Below the pieces are notes generated by a model, which ran no database searches, was not told where the DNA came from, and was given only the letters and a program-made list of their open reading frames with translations. From contig CAINJJ010000017.1 of assembly GCA_903849645.1 (NCBI GenBank), forward strand, positions 37,400-101,399: 64,000 nt of DNA. The letters are read 5' to 3'. How positions within the stretch are numbered: position 1 is the stretch's first letter; each line of letters begins with the position of its first letter. This document shows positions 6,862-15,300 of the stretch, piece by piece. A program made the position numbers and the translations under genes. This DNA is from an uncultured Acidobacteriaceae bacterium. GTDB lineage: Bacteria; Acidobacteriota; Terriglobia; Terriglobales; Acidobacteriaceae.

Positions 6862-9750
6862 ATGAGATCCCTTCCCTTTGTTCTGCTCGCCTTCGTTGTT
6901 TCCGCTCATTGCCAAAGCAGGGTCTCAAACCCCGCGGATCCCCCTGCGGCATCCCCAACCGGCCTCATTGCAGGCAGGGTTCTGGACGCGGAAGGCCGGC
7001 CCGCCGCCAGGGTTTCCATCCAGGTCAAGCCCCTCCGCTCCGGCAGCGACCGGGAAGCCAGCACATCCCTCAGCGGCGAAGACGGCAGATTTCTCTTTGC
7101 AGGACTTCCCGGCGGCAGCTACCAGGTAATCCTGGGCGACGCAGCCCGGCCCTCTGTCTTCGCCATCGCACAGCTCCCCGCGGGGATGGCGGGCATCGAA
7201 TTATCGGCTCGCCTGCCCGCGCGCACTACGCAGGCTCCCTGCTCCTCACGGGATTGCGTCCTTCTGAGCGGGCTGAAGGCATCGGAGTACCTCCACCTGC
7301 TGAATACGGCGCGGCCTTCCCAGGCCAGGCCGGCTCTCGTTCCCGCGGCATCCACGCCGCGCGCGGCGGCAGCCGTCCCAACCACGGCCGACTTCACCAT
7401 TCAAACCACGGTGGCCGCCAAGGCTCCCCCGCGTTTCGGCTTCAACTTCTCCGCCAACAGCCCCAGCCTGACCAATGTCTACCTCCAGGGCGGCGGCATG
7501 GACCCCTACGACGCCCGCCTCAGCCTGACGGCCAACACCGCCGGCGCGGCCGATACCTTCATTGACAACGACTGCGCCTCCGGCTGCGAAGGGACCGACT
7601 TTTACCAGAGTCTGGCTACCGGCTACTTTCAGGGAGCCGCTGCCAGGGTTTACCGGCACGGTACGGCAGGCTGGTCGCTCATCAATCAGGGGACCGTGAC
7701 CGGTTACACCGCCAACTCGGCCTCCTACCAGCCCGCCGACCACACCATCACCCTCAGCGGCTCCGGGACGCCCACCGCTCCGGGCGACGCCATCTGGCTC
7801 TCCCACGATGCTGTGCCCTCGCTGCCCTCCTTCAATCTGCTCGACCCAAGGCTGCAGCAGTATGGCTATCACCCGGTCTGGACCTTCGAGTCGGGGCCCA
7901 TCCTGCTCAATATGTCGCCGGTCAACCCTTCCGCGGCCAATCCCTTCCCGTACACCTTTGACGCCGACGGTCCTCCCGGAGACAACTCCGGGGCGCCCGG
8001 CGCAAACCAGCCCCTCAGTCTGCGCCTCACCTCGACAACGGCAGGCTACGCCGGAATCTACCAGTTCTTTCTCAACCCCGACGTCGGACCGGGCACCACG
8101 GAGAGCCTGGAGCCCGGCCACAGTTACCAGTTGAGCGTATGGCTGAAGCAGTCGGCCGGAGCCAGCGGGACGGTCACCTTTACCATTGGCTCGTTCTATA
8201 ACCCCCTGGCCTCCCACACATTTACCGGCGTAACGGACCAGTGGCAGCTCTTCACCTACACCTTTCCGGGGTTTCCGGCGCTTCCCCTGGGCAGTTCGGT
8301 GCCAGAGGTGCGTTTCGACTTTCCCACGCCGGCCACGCTCTGGATCAGCCAGGCGGGGATCTCCGACCTGAACGGCGCCCCGAACTCCATCGATCCCAGG
8401 GCAATGAGCGCCTGGACCAGCTTTGCGCCCGGAAGCATGAGGATCTGGAGCGCCTTTGAAAACACCGGCGGCTACTACTCCTTCTGGAGCCTGGACGAAT
8501 GGCTCGCCGACGACGGCCAGCAGCGGCTGGACCCCGGAATCGGCAACGTCTACGAGATAGCCGCCGACAACATCCACCTGCCCCACGCGCTCGCCCTGGC
8601 CAAGTCGGTCGGAGCCAAACCCTGGCTCATGGCCAACATGTCCTGGTCTGAGCAGGAGTGGAGCAACCTCATCGACTATCTTGCCGCCCCGGCCGGGGTC
8701 GGCTATGCCGCCCGGCGGCCGGCTTCCCACCCCGGCCCCTACACCAGCGACTTTCCCGTCCTGCTGATCGAGTTTGGCAACGAGGAGTGGGGCACCCAGA
8801 AGACGGCGGTCAACCAGTACTACGGCGACTGGATCCACTACATGCTGAGCCGGGCCATCGCCGGCAAGAGCTACTTTGACCCGGCGAAGATCCGATTCAT
8901 CGCCAACGGCTTCACGCTCATTCCCTACCTCGGCTCCTCCTATGCCACCGCCGCCCCTGAGGTCTCCGTGGTGGATTTCTTCAGCTACAACCAGGGAGAT
9001 GCCACGCTCTCCGGCGACCCTTACTTTCAGTCGGACCTGGTGAGCCTGCTGCGCAAGGACGCCACCTATGGGGCGTCCATGAAGACTCTCATCGACAACA
9101 TGGTGGCGCAGCAGAAGGCCGATGCCGCGGCCGGCGTGAAATATGACCTGGCCATCTACGAGGGCGGACCCGGACAGGACTCGCCCAGCCAGGTGGGCGA
9201 CACCTCTCTGGCGGCCGCCGTGGGCAACCTCGACGTCTCGCTCTACGCCGCCCAGCAGGGCGTGCAAAACCAGAACTTCTTCCTGTTCAACTTCGGCGCC
9301 GGCCCTTATACCTCCCACTCATGGCTTTACGATGGGCTGCGCCCGCACCCGGTCTGGGAAGCTCTTCAGATGCGCAACAACTACTGCGCCGGCGACATGG
9401 TGACCGTCAAGGCCAACACCGTGCCGTTGGTGGCCAGCGGCGTGGAGACGCTCTCCGGCGCGGGCGTCTATGCCTTTCACGAAGTGAAGGGGAAGGTCCA
9501 TCAACTCGACATCGTGGTGCTGTCGCGGGATCTGAAGAACTCCACCCCTGTGACACTCCACCTGCCAACCCGGCCCTCCGGCTCCGGAAGGCTCTACACA
9601 CTCGCGGGAGACCCAAGGCAGGGCAACGATGCCTCCCTTGCCATCCCCATCGCTTCCCGCGCCCTCAGCGGCATTCGGCAGACCTACTCCTTCAGCCTGC
9701 CCGCCGGCTCGGTTTACCTCTTGCAGATACCGCTGACCTCGTGGCCCTGA
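6862..9750 (+). CDS. Large secreted clan GH-A-like glycoside hydrolase with N-terminal regulatory-like Ig domain
   Basis: 962 residues from ATG 6862 (a GTG at 6844 is the alternative). A signal peptide covers roughly residues 1-18. Residues about 30-110 form a carboxypeptidase-regulatory-like beta fold (AGRVLDAEGRPAARVSI ... DGRFLFAGLPGGSYQV). Residues about 180-490 look like beta-sandwich or carbohydrate-binding modules (SLEPGHSYQLSVWLKQ). The catalytic barrel follows. LIEFGNEEWG places an Asn-Glu pair at E641 as likely acid/base, and AIYEGGPGQD places E767 as likely nucleophile, the spacing seen in retaining clan GH-A enzymes such as arabinofuranosidases. A small all-beta end domain (VYLLQIPL) closes it. 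The substrate is not predictable; plant or fungal polysaccharide is a reasonable inference. Confidence 0.7.
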   Translation: MRSLPFVLLAFVVSAHCQSRVSNPADPPAASPTGLIAGRVLDAEGRPAARVSIQVKPLRSGSDREASTSLSGEDGRFLFAGLPGGSYQVILGDAARPSVFAIAQLPAGMAGIELSARLPARTTQAPCSSRDCVLLSGLKASEYLHLLNTARPSQARPALVPAASTPRAAAAVPTTADFTIQTTVAAKAPPRFGFNFSANSPSLTNVYLQGGGMDPYDARLSLTANTAGAADTFIDNDCASGCEGTDFYQSLATGYFQGAAARVYRHGTAGWSLINQGTVTGYTANSASYQPADHTITLSGSGTPTAPGDAIWLSHDAVPSLPSFNLLDPRLQQYGYHPVWTFESGPILLNMSPVNPSAANPFPYTFDADGPPGDNSGAPGANQPLSLRLTSTTAGYAGIYQFFLNPDVGPGTTESLEPGHSYQLSVWLKQSAGASGTVTFTIGSFYNPLASHTFTGVTDQWQLFTYTFPGFPALPLGSSVPEVRFDFPTPATLWISQAGISDLNGAPNSIDPRAMSAWTSFAPGSMRIWSAFENTGGYYSFWSLDEWLADDGQQRLDPGIGNVYEIAADNIHLPHALALAKSVGAKPWLMANMSWSEQEWSNLIDYLAAPAGVGYAARRPASHPGPYTSDFPVLLIEFGNEEWGTQKTAVNQYYGDWIHYMLSRAIAGKSYFDPAKIRFIANGFTLIPYLGSSYATAAPEVSVVDFFSYNQGDATLSGDPYFQSDLVSLLRKDATYGASMKTLIDNMVAQQKADAAAGVKYDLAIYEGGPGQDSPSQVGDTSLAAAVGNLDVSLYAAQQGVQNQNFFLFNFGAGPYTSHSWLYDGLRPHPVWEALQMRNNYCAGDMVTVKANTVPLVASGVETLSGAGVYAFHEVKGKVHQLDIVVLSRDLKNSTPVTLHLPTRPSGSGRLYTLAGDPRQGNDASLAIPIASRALSGIRQTYSFSLPAGSVYLLQIPLTSWP

Positions 9751-9876
9751 AGTGAAAGCTCCCCGCCATTCACGAGAAGCGAGCGAGAAGATGTTTGCAG
9801 AAAGGAACACGACTGCGATTATGCTGGCAGGCCACATGCGGCCCCGGTATAGAATTGCAGCGAGTTTCCTCCAACC

Positions 9877-11268
9877 ATGATCGAAGGCAAAGGCACCATT
9901 TTCGTTGTGGACGACGACCCCAACCAGCGCATGATCCTGGAGCGCTGGCTGGTGCGGGAAGGCTACGAGGTAGTGCTCCTGGAGAGTGGTGAAGCCTGCC
10001 TCGACGCGCTCAGCGAGGAACTGCCCTCGGCCATCTGCCTTGACCTGAACATGCCAGGATTCGGCGGCATGAATACCCTCGAGCAAGTTCACGACCACAA
10101 CCCCGTGCTGCCTGTGATTGTTTTGACCGCCGACGACGCCGTCAACAGCGTGGTGCAGGCCATGCGCCTGGGCGCGCGGGATTACCTGACCAAGCCGCTG
10201 GACCACAGGAAGCTCCTCACCACGCTCTCCAATGCCGTGGAGGTTGGCCGCCTGGCGATGCGCGTGTCGCAGTTGGAGCGCGAGGCAGACGGGCGGGGCT
10301 ATCCCGGCATTGTGGGAAACTCGGCGCCCATGAAAACCGTCTTCCGCCAGTTGGACAAGCTCTGCGTGAGCGACGTGACGGTGCTCATCCACGGCGAGAG
10401 CGGAACCGGCAAGGAACTGATCGCGCGCGCGATTCACACCAACGGGAGCCGCACCCGCGGGCCGTTTGTGGCCGTGAACCTGGCGGCGGTGCCCGAAACG
10501 CTGATGGAGTCGGAGCTCTTCGGCCACGAAAAGGGCGCCTTTACCGGTGCCGTGAACCGGAGAGTGGGCCGCTTTGAAGAAGCCAACCGGGGCACACTGT
10601 TTCTCGACGAGATCGGCGAGCTGCCCCACCCGGTGCAGGTAAAACTGCTTCGTGTCCTGCAGGAGCGCACCTTCCAGCGCGTCGGCGGCACTGCCCGCCT
10701 TTCCTCCGATTTTCGCCTCGTGACAGCCTCCCACCGCAACCTGGAAGAAGAAGTGCGTGAGAACCGGTTCCGCCAGGACCTCTACTTCCGCCTCGCCGTC
10801 TTTGAGCTAGAGCTCCCTCCGCTCCGCCAGAAGCGGGACGACATCCCGGTCCTGACCCGCTCCTTCATCCGCCAGATGGGGGAGGGCCGCGTGGAAGGCG
10901 TGTCGGCGACCGCGCTGGAGCGGATGATGCGCTACGACTGGCCCGGCAACATCCGCGAGCTGCAGAACATGATTCAGCGCGCAGTGGTGATGTGCGCGGG
11001 CAAAGAGATTCAGCTCGAGGACCTGCCCGAGCGGATTCGCGCCTTCCACAAGCCAGTGGAAGTCGAAGTGGAGCCGGAGCGGGAAAAGGACGATGAAACC
11101 ACGCTGGAGGATTTTTCCCGCAAGCTCCTGGTCAACGCGCTCACCAAACACGACGGCAACGCCTCGGCGGCCATGCGCGAGTTGAACATCGGAAGATCGC
11201 GCTTCTACCGGATGCTCAAGAAGTTTGGTCTTGAAGGAAAGATCGACGAGTTGCGAAAAGAGAAGTGA
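9877..11268 (+). CDS. Sigma-54-dependent response regulator, NtrC family
   Basis: 463 residues with three domains in order. The receiver (about 5-120) has the acidic pair VDDD, phospho-acceptor D56 in LDLNMPG and Lys in TKPLD. The AAA+ sigma-54 activation domain (about 150-380) has Walker A GESGTGKE, an intact GAFTGA loop that contacts sigma-54, Walker B GTLFLDEIGE and the R-finger region FRQDLYFRLAVFELELPPLR. The Fis-type HTH lies at about 415-455 (NASAAMRELNIGRSRFYRMLKK). Phosphorylation should promote oligomerisation and open-complex formation at sigma-54 promoters. It is the first gene of a signalling cluster with a lone Hpt gene 22 bases downstream. The cognate kinase is not adjacent; the hybrid kinase at 12378 is the obvious candidate. 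Confidence 0.93.
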   Translation: MIEGKGTIFVVDDDPNQRMILERWLVREGYEVVLLESGEACLDALSEELPSAICLDLNMPGFGGMNTLEQVHDHNPVLPVIVLTADDAVNSVVQAMRLGARDYLTKPLDHRKLLTTLSNAVEVGRLAMRVSQLEREADGRGYPGIVGNSAPMKTVFRQLDKLCVSDVTVLIHGESGTGKELIARAIHTNGSRTRGPFVAVNLAAVPETLMESELFGHEKGAFTGAVNRRVGRFEEANRGTLFLDEIGELPHPVQVKLLRVLQERTFQRVGGTARLSSDFRLVTASHRNLEEEVRENRFRQDLYFRLAVFELELPPLRQKRDDIPVLTRSFIRQMGEGRVEGVSATALERMMRYDWPGNIRELQNMIQRAVVMCAGKEIQLEDLPERIRAFHKPVEVEVEPEREKDDETTLEDFSRKLLVNALTKHDGNASAAMRELNIGRSRFYRMLKKFGLEGKIDELRKEK

Positions 11269-11290
11269 AGCCCGCCCGGCGTGCTTTCGA

Positions 11291-11608
11291 GTGAGGTCCC
11301 AGGAAGTGGAAAAGCATTGGCGGGAGCAGGTGGACCCGTTTTTCGAGGAGCTGCTGCCGGAGTTTGAAAGGAATCTCCAGACCGACTCGGCGCGGCTTGA
11401 CGGGCTGCTGCAAAGCGGCCAACTGGCGGACCTGGGACGGATTGCTCACAACTACAAGGGAACGGCCGGCTACTTTGGTCTGACGGAGCTGGGCCATGTG
11501 GCCCTCAATCTCGATGCTCACTGCAAAGCCGGGGACAGCGCCGCGGCAGCAGCCGCTGTCGAGGCCTGGCTGAAAATAGTGATCCGTGTCGGCTTGCGCG
11601 CAGGCTGA
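11291..11608 (+). CDS. Stand-alone histidine phosphotransfer (Hpt) protein
   Basis: About 105 residues if GTG 11291 is used; GTG 11306, with GAGG ten bases upstream, is equally possible. The protein is a single Hpt helical bundle. RIAHNYKGTAGYFGL carries the conserved HxxKG pattern with the phospho-accepting His, and an Ala-rich amphipathic helix follows. Such proteins shuttle phosphate between a hybrid kinase receiver and a separate response regulator. Its position between an NtrC-type regulator and an H-NOX/hybrid-kinase pair suggests it links them. The upstream gene ends 22 bases before it, so the two are probably co-transcribed. Confidence 0.75.
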   Translation: MRSQEVEKHWREQVDPFFEELLPEFERNLQTDSARLDGLLQSGQLADLGRIAHNYKGTAGYFGLTELGHVALNLDAHCKAGDSAAAAAAVEAWLKIVIRVGLRAG

Positions 11609-11679
11609 AGGGTCGCGGAATCTCTCCTGCATCGCCTCTCTTTGCGGCGGCGATTGTTACTCTGGCGAGCTAGCGGAAT

Positions 11680-11709
11680 TTGACACGGGAATCGCGGCAA
11701 GACAATAAT
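11680..11709 (+). promoter_or_regulatory. Probable sigma-70 promoter for the H-NOX/hybrid kinase pair
   Basis: TTGACA at 11680-11685 is a perfect -35 box. AATAAT at 11704-11709 (five of six matches) follows after 18 bases. Transcription would begin near 11716, leaving a leader of about 108 bases before the GTG of the H-NOX gene. The leader is long enough for regulation, but I see no convincing attenuator. Confidence 0.55.
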
Positions 11710-11823
11710 CCGGCAACACACAGCCGGGCATGGGCCTGCCGCGTCAACTCTTCGGGGCTGCACGGCCGGCCATTGGGGAAGTGTCGCACAGCTCCTCAAA
11801 ATGCGCGCCGGAGGAGAATCGCC

Positions 11824-12381
11824 GTGTACGGAATGGTGAACCAGGCGCTGGAAGACATGCTCATCGAGCGGTTTGGCCGCCCCGCCTGGGAAAAAGTCAA
11901 AAGTGAAGCCGGCGTCCGGGTAGAGGTCTTCATCAGCAACAACGCTTATCCCGATCAGACGACCTATTCCCTGGTGGACGCGGCGAGCCGGACTCTGGGA
12001 ATGACCGCGGAAGAGATTCTGCGGGGATTCGGGCGCTACTGGATCCTCAAGACGGCGCGGGACGGCTACGGGGAACTGTTGAATATGGGGGGGGGAAACC
12101 TGCCCGAGTTCCTCCAGAACCTTCCCACATTCCACACCCGCATCTCCTTGATCTTTCCCCACTTGCAGCCTCCGCGGTTCATTTGCCAGCAGATAACGGA
12201 GACCTCGTTGAGGCTCCACTACTACTCTGACCGGCCAGGGCTTGCGCCCTTTGTCGAGGGACTTCTGGAGGGACTTGGCTCCATGTTCAAGACGCCCGTG
12301 CGCGTGCTTCAGGAGGGCTTTACCGGTCAGGGCCTGGACCACGACCTGTTCCTGGTCGAGTGGGAGCGGGAACCCTCATGA
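11824..12381 (+). CDS. H-NOX haem nitric-oxide-binding sensor protein
   Basis: 185 residues. The start is GTG 11824, with GGAGGAGAA a few bases upstream. The N-terminus MYGMVNQALEDMLIERFG is the typical H-NOX opening. The proximal haem ligand is H104 (PTFHTRISLIFPHLQPP). The haem-propionate motif YxSxR is Y133-S135-R137 (LHYYSDRPGL). After it the sequence reads GLAPFVEGLLEG. No distal-pocket Tyr like that of O2-binding thermophilic H-NOX is evident, which favours NO selectivity; that comparison is by eye. It is a soluble single-domain sensor. Its stop codon overlaps the start of the hybrid kinase (ATGA), so the two are translationally coupled and very probably interact. Confidence 0.93.
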   Translation: MYGMVNQALEDMLIERFGRPAWEKVKSEAGVRVEVFISNNAYPDQTTYSLVDAASRTLGMTAEEILRGFGRYWILKTARDGYGELLNMGGGNLPEFLQNLPTFHTRISLIFPHLQPPRFICQQITETSLRLHYYSDRPGLAPFVEGLLEGLGSMFKTPVRVLQEGFTGQGLDHDLFLVEWEREPS

Positions 12382-15300
12382 GCCAGCTTGTCCCCGCACT
12401 CAACCTTTCCACCGATGTCTTTGACGCCGTATTCCCTTTTCATCTGGCCTTCGACGCGAACCTGGTCATTCAGCACATCGGCAAGGTCATGCGCCGCATC
12501 TGTCCCGATGTGGAAACCGGCAGGGGCCTGCTCGATCTGTTCGAGTTAAGAACACCCATCCGGTTGGATAGCTTTGCGGCCATTGCGGACCAGCGGAACT
12601 CCCTTTTTGTCCTCAAGCACCGCAACTCCGATCTGCTGCTGCGCGGTCAAATGGTGTTTTCGCGCAAGCGAGACCTGCTGGTCTATCTGTGCTCTCCGTG
12701 GCTGTCCGATGCTGGGTCGATCCGCAGACTGGGCCTGAACGTGAGCGATTTCGCGCTCCACGACCCGGTTGTGGATATGCTGCACGTGTTGCAGTCGATG
12801 TCTCGGGCCCTGGAAGACCTCAACCGCCTGACGGCAGTGCTGGAACAGAAAAGCTCCCTCCTCGAAGCAGCCAACCTGCGGCTGGCGGAGCAGTATTCGG
12901 AACTGGAGCAGGCGCAGGCCTTGACCCGGACCATTCTGCATACGGCCCCCGACGGCATCATCACCATGGATGAAAAGGGCGTGATCGAGCGGGCAAACCC
13001 AGCGGCCGAACGGCTCTTCGGCTATGCTGCCGGGGAACTGACCGGCAAGCTCGTCAGCAGCCTGATGCAAGCGGAAGATGCGCAAATGCACGACAGCTCG
13101 GTCCAGCGGTTCCTGGTGGAGCGTACTCCCCACGTGATCGGGATCGGACGGGAAGTCACCGGCAGGATGCGCGACGGCACATCCATTCCGCTTTATCTCT
13201 CGGTGGGCGAATCCTCCGCCGGCGGCCACACCCGGTTCACCGGGGTCCTGCACGACATCAGCGCGCGGCTGAGCAAAGAGCGTGCCCTGCGCATCAGCGA
13301 GAACCGCTATCGACTGGTGGTGGACAACGTCAAGGAAGTGATCTTCCAGATCGATGACCAGGCCCGCCTGACCTTTGTGAATCCGGCATGGACGCAGATC
13401 ACGGGATTCGCGGTGGAAGACTCGCTCGGCAACCCGCTCATCGACTACGTGCACCCGGACGACCGGCCCCTCTGCGAAATCAAGCTCGGCCCGCTGCTGC
13501 AGGGCCAGACGGCGACCTGCACCACAGAGATGCGGTTCCTTACCAGCGATGAGGGATTTCGCTGGATGGAAGCCTCCGCCCGCCAGATCGACGACCTGGA
13601 AGGAAACAGCTCCGGAGCCTCCGGCACCCTGATCGACATCACCACGAGCCGCCTGGCGGAACTGGCGCTGCAACAGGCCAAGGATACGGCGGAGGCGGCC
13701 AACCGGGCCAAGAGCGACTTTGTGGCCACCATGAGCCACGAAATCCGCACACCCATGAACGCCATCATCGGCATGACGGGGCTCATGCTGGAGACCTCCC
13801 TGTCGCGGGAACAGCGCGAATACGCCGAGGCTGTGCGCTCCTCGGGCGAGAGCCTGCTCGGCATCATCAACGACATTCTGGACTTCTCCAAGATCGAGTC
13901 CTCCCGGCTGGACCTCGAAGAGACCTTTGTCGACCTCAGGACCTGCATCGAGGAGTCGCTCGACATGGTCACCGCCTCGGCCGCGGCCAAGAACCTGGAG
14001 ATCGGCTACGTCGTTGACAGCGAGGTCACAGGCAGCGTCGTGGCCGACGCCACACGCATCCGCCAGGTGCTGGTCAACCTGCTGGCAAACGCCGTCAAGT
14101 TCACCGCCCGCGGCGGAATCCTCGTTTCCCTCACCGTCGATCACCGCGAAGAGGGCTCCATTCAGCTCTGCTTCAGCGTCAAGGACTCGGGCATCGGCAT
14201 TGCGCCCGACCGCATCGAGCGCCTCTTCCAGCCGTTTACCCAGGCCGACAGCTCGATCTCGCGCCAGTACGGCGGCACGGGGCTCGGCCTGGCGATCAGC
14301 AAGCAGTTGGCGGAGCTGATGGGGGGCACCATCTGGGTCGAGAGCGAGCCGGGCGCCGGTTCCACCTTCTATTTCACCATGAAGGCGCGCGACCAGGACC
14401 GCCGCAAAAAGCGCCGCGGGCCGGACTTTACCGGCAACGCCCTGCTGCTGGCCGAAGAGGGCAGCATCCTGCGCGAGACCTTCAAGAATCTGGCCGAAAG
14501 GCGCGGTGTGCGTGTACATTCGGTCGCCACGCCCGCCCTGGCCAGGGCTGCCATGCAGGAGATGGAGTTCGACGCCGTGGTCGTGGGCGAATCGCTGGCC
14601 TCGCGCGAGGTCCACACCCTGGGAGACGCGCTGCAACAGAGCCTCCGGCCCAGCCCGCCGGTCGTGCTGCTGGGCACCATGGGCCAGAGGAACCGGCAGA
14701 TCGAAGAGTCTCTCAAGCCCGCCGGCTGGCTGACCAAGCCGGTAAAGACAGCAAGTTTCGACTTCCTGTTTGCCGACCTCTTCCGCAGCCCCATTCCCGC
14801 GCGGCCCCTGCCCCCGCCCTTCCAACCGGATGCGCCCAATACGCCCCACCGGCACATTCGCATCCTGGTGGCAGAAGACAACCCCATCAACCAGAAGGTC
14901 GCCGTCAAGATGATTGCCAGCCTCGGCTATCGCGCCGACGTGGTCGGCAACGGGTTTGAAGTCCTGGACGCCCTGCGGCGGCAGCGTTACGATCTGGTCC
15001 TGATGGATGTCCAGATGCCTGAGATGGACGGGCTGGACGCCACTCGCCACGTTCGCAAGCTCTGGCCGGCTCCTGGCGGGCCCCAGATCATCGCCATGAC
15101 CGCCAACGCCATGCACGGCGACCGGGAGATCTGCCTCCAGGCCGGCATGGATGAGTACATCGCCAAGCCCATCCGCATCTCCGACCTCAAGGATGCGATC
15201 GACAGGTGGTGCCTCGCGCATCCCCCAAGCCCCGACGAAGACCTGAGCCAGTCGCTGGCATCGCTCGAAGCGAACCAGGTAGCCGGTGAGCAAAACCCTC

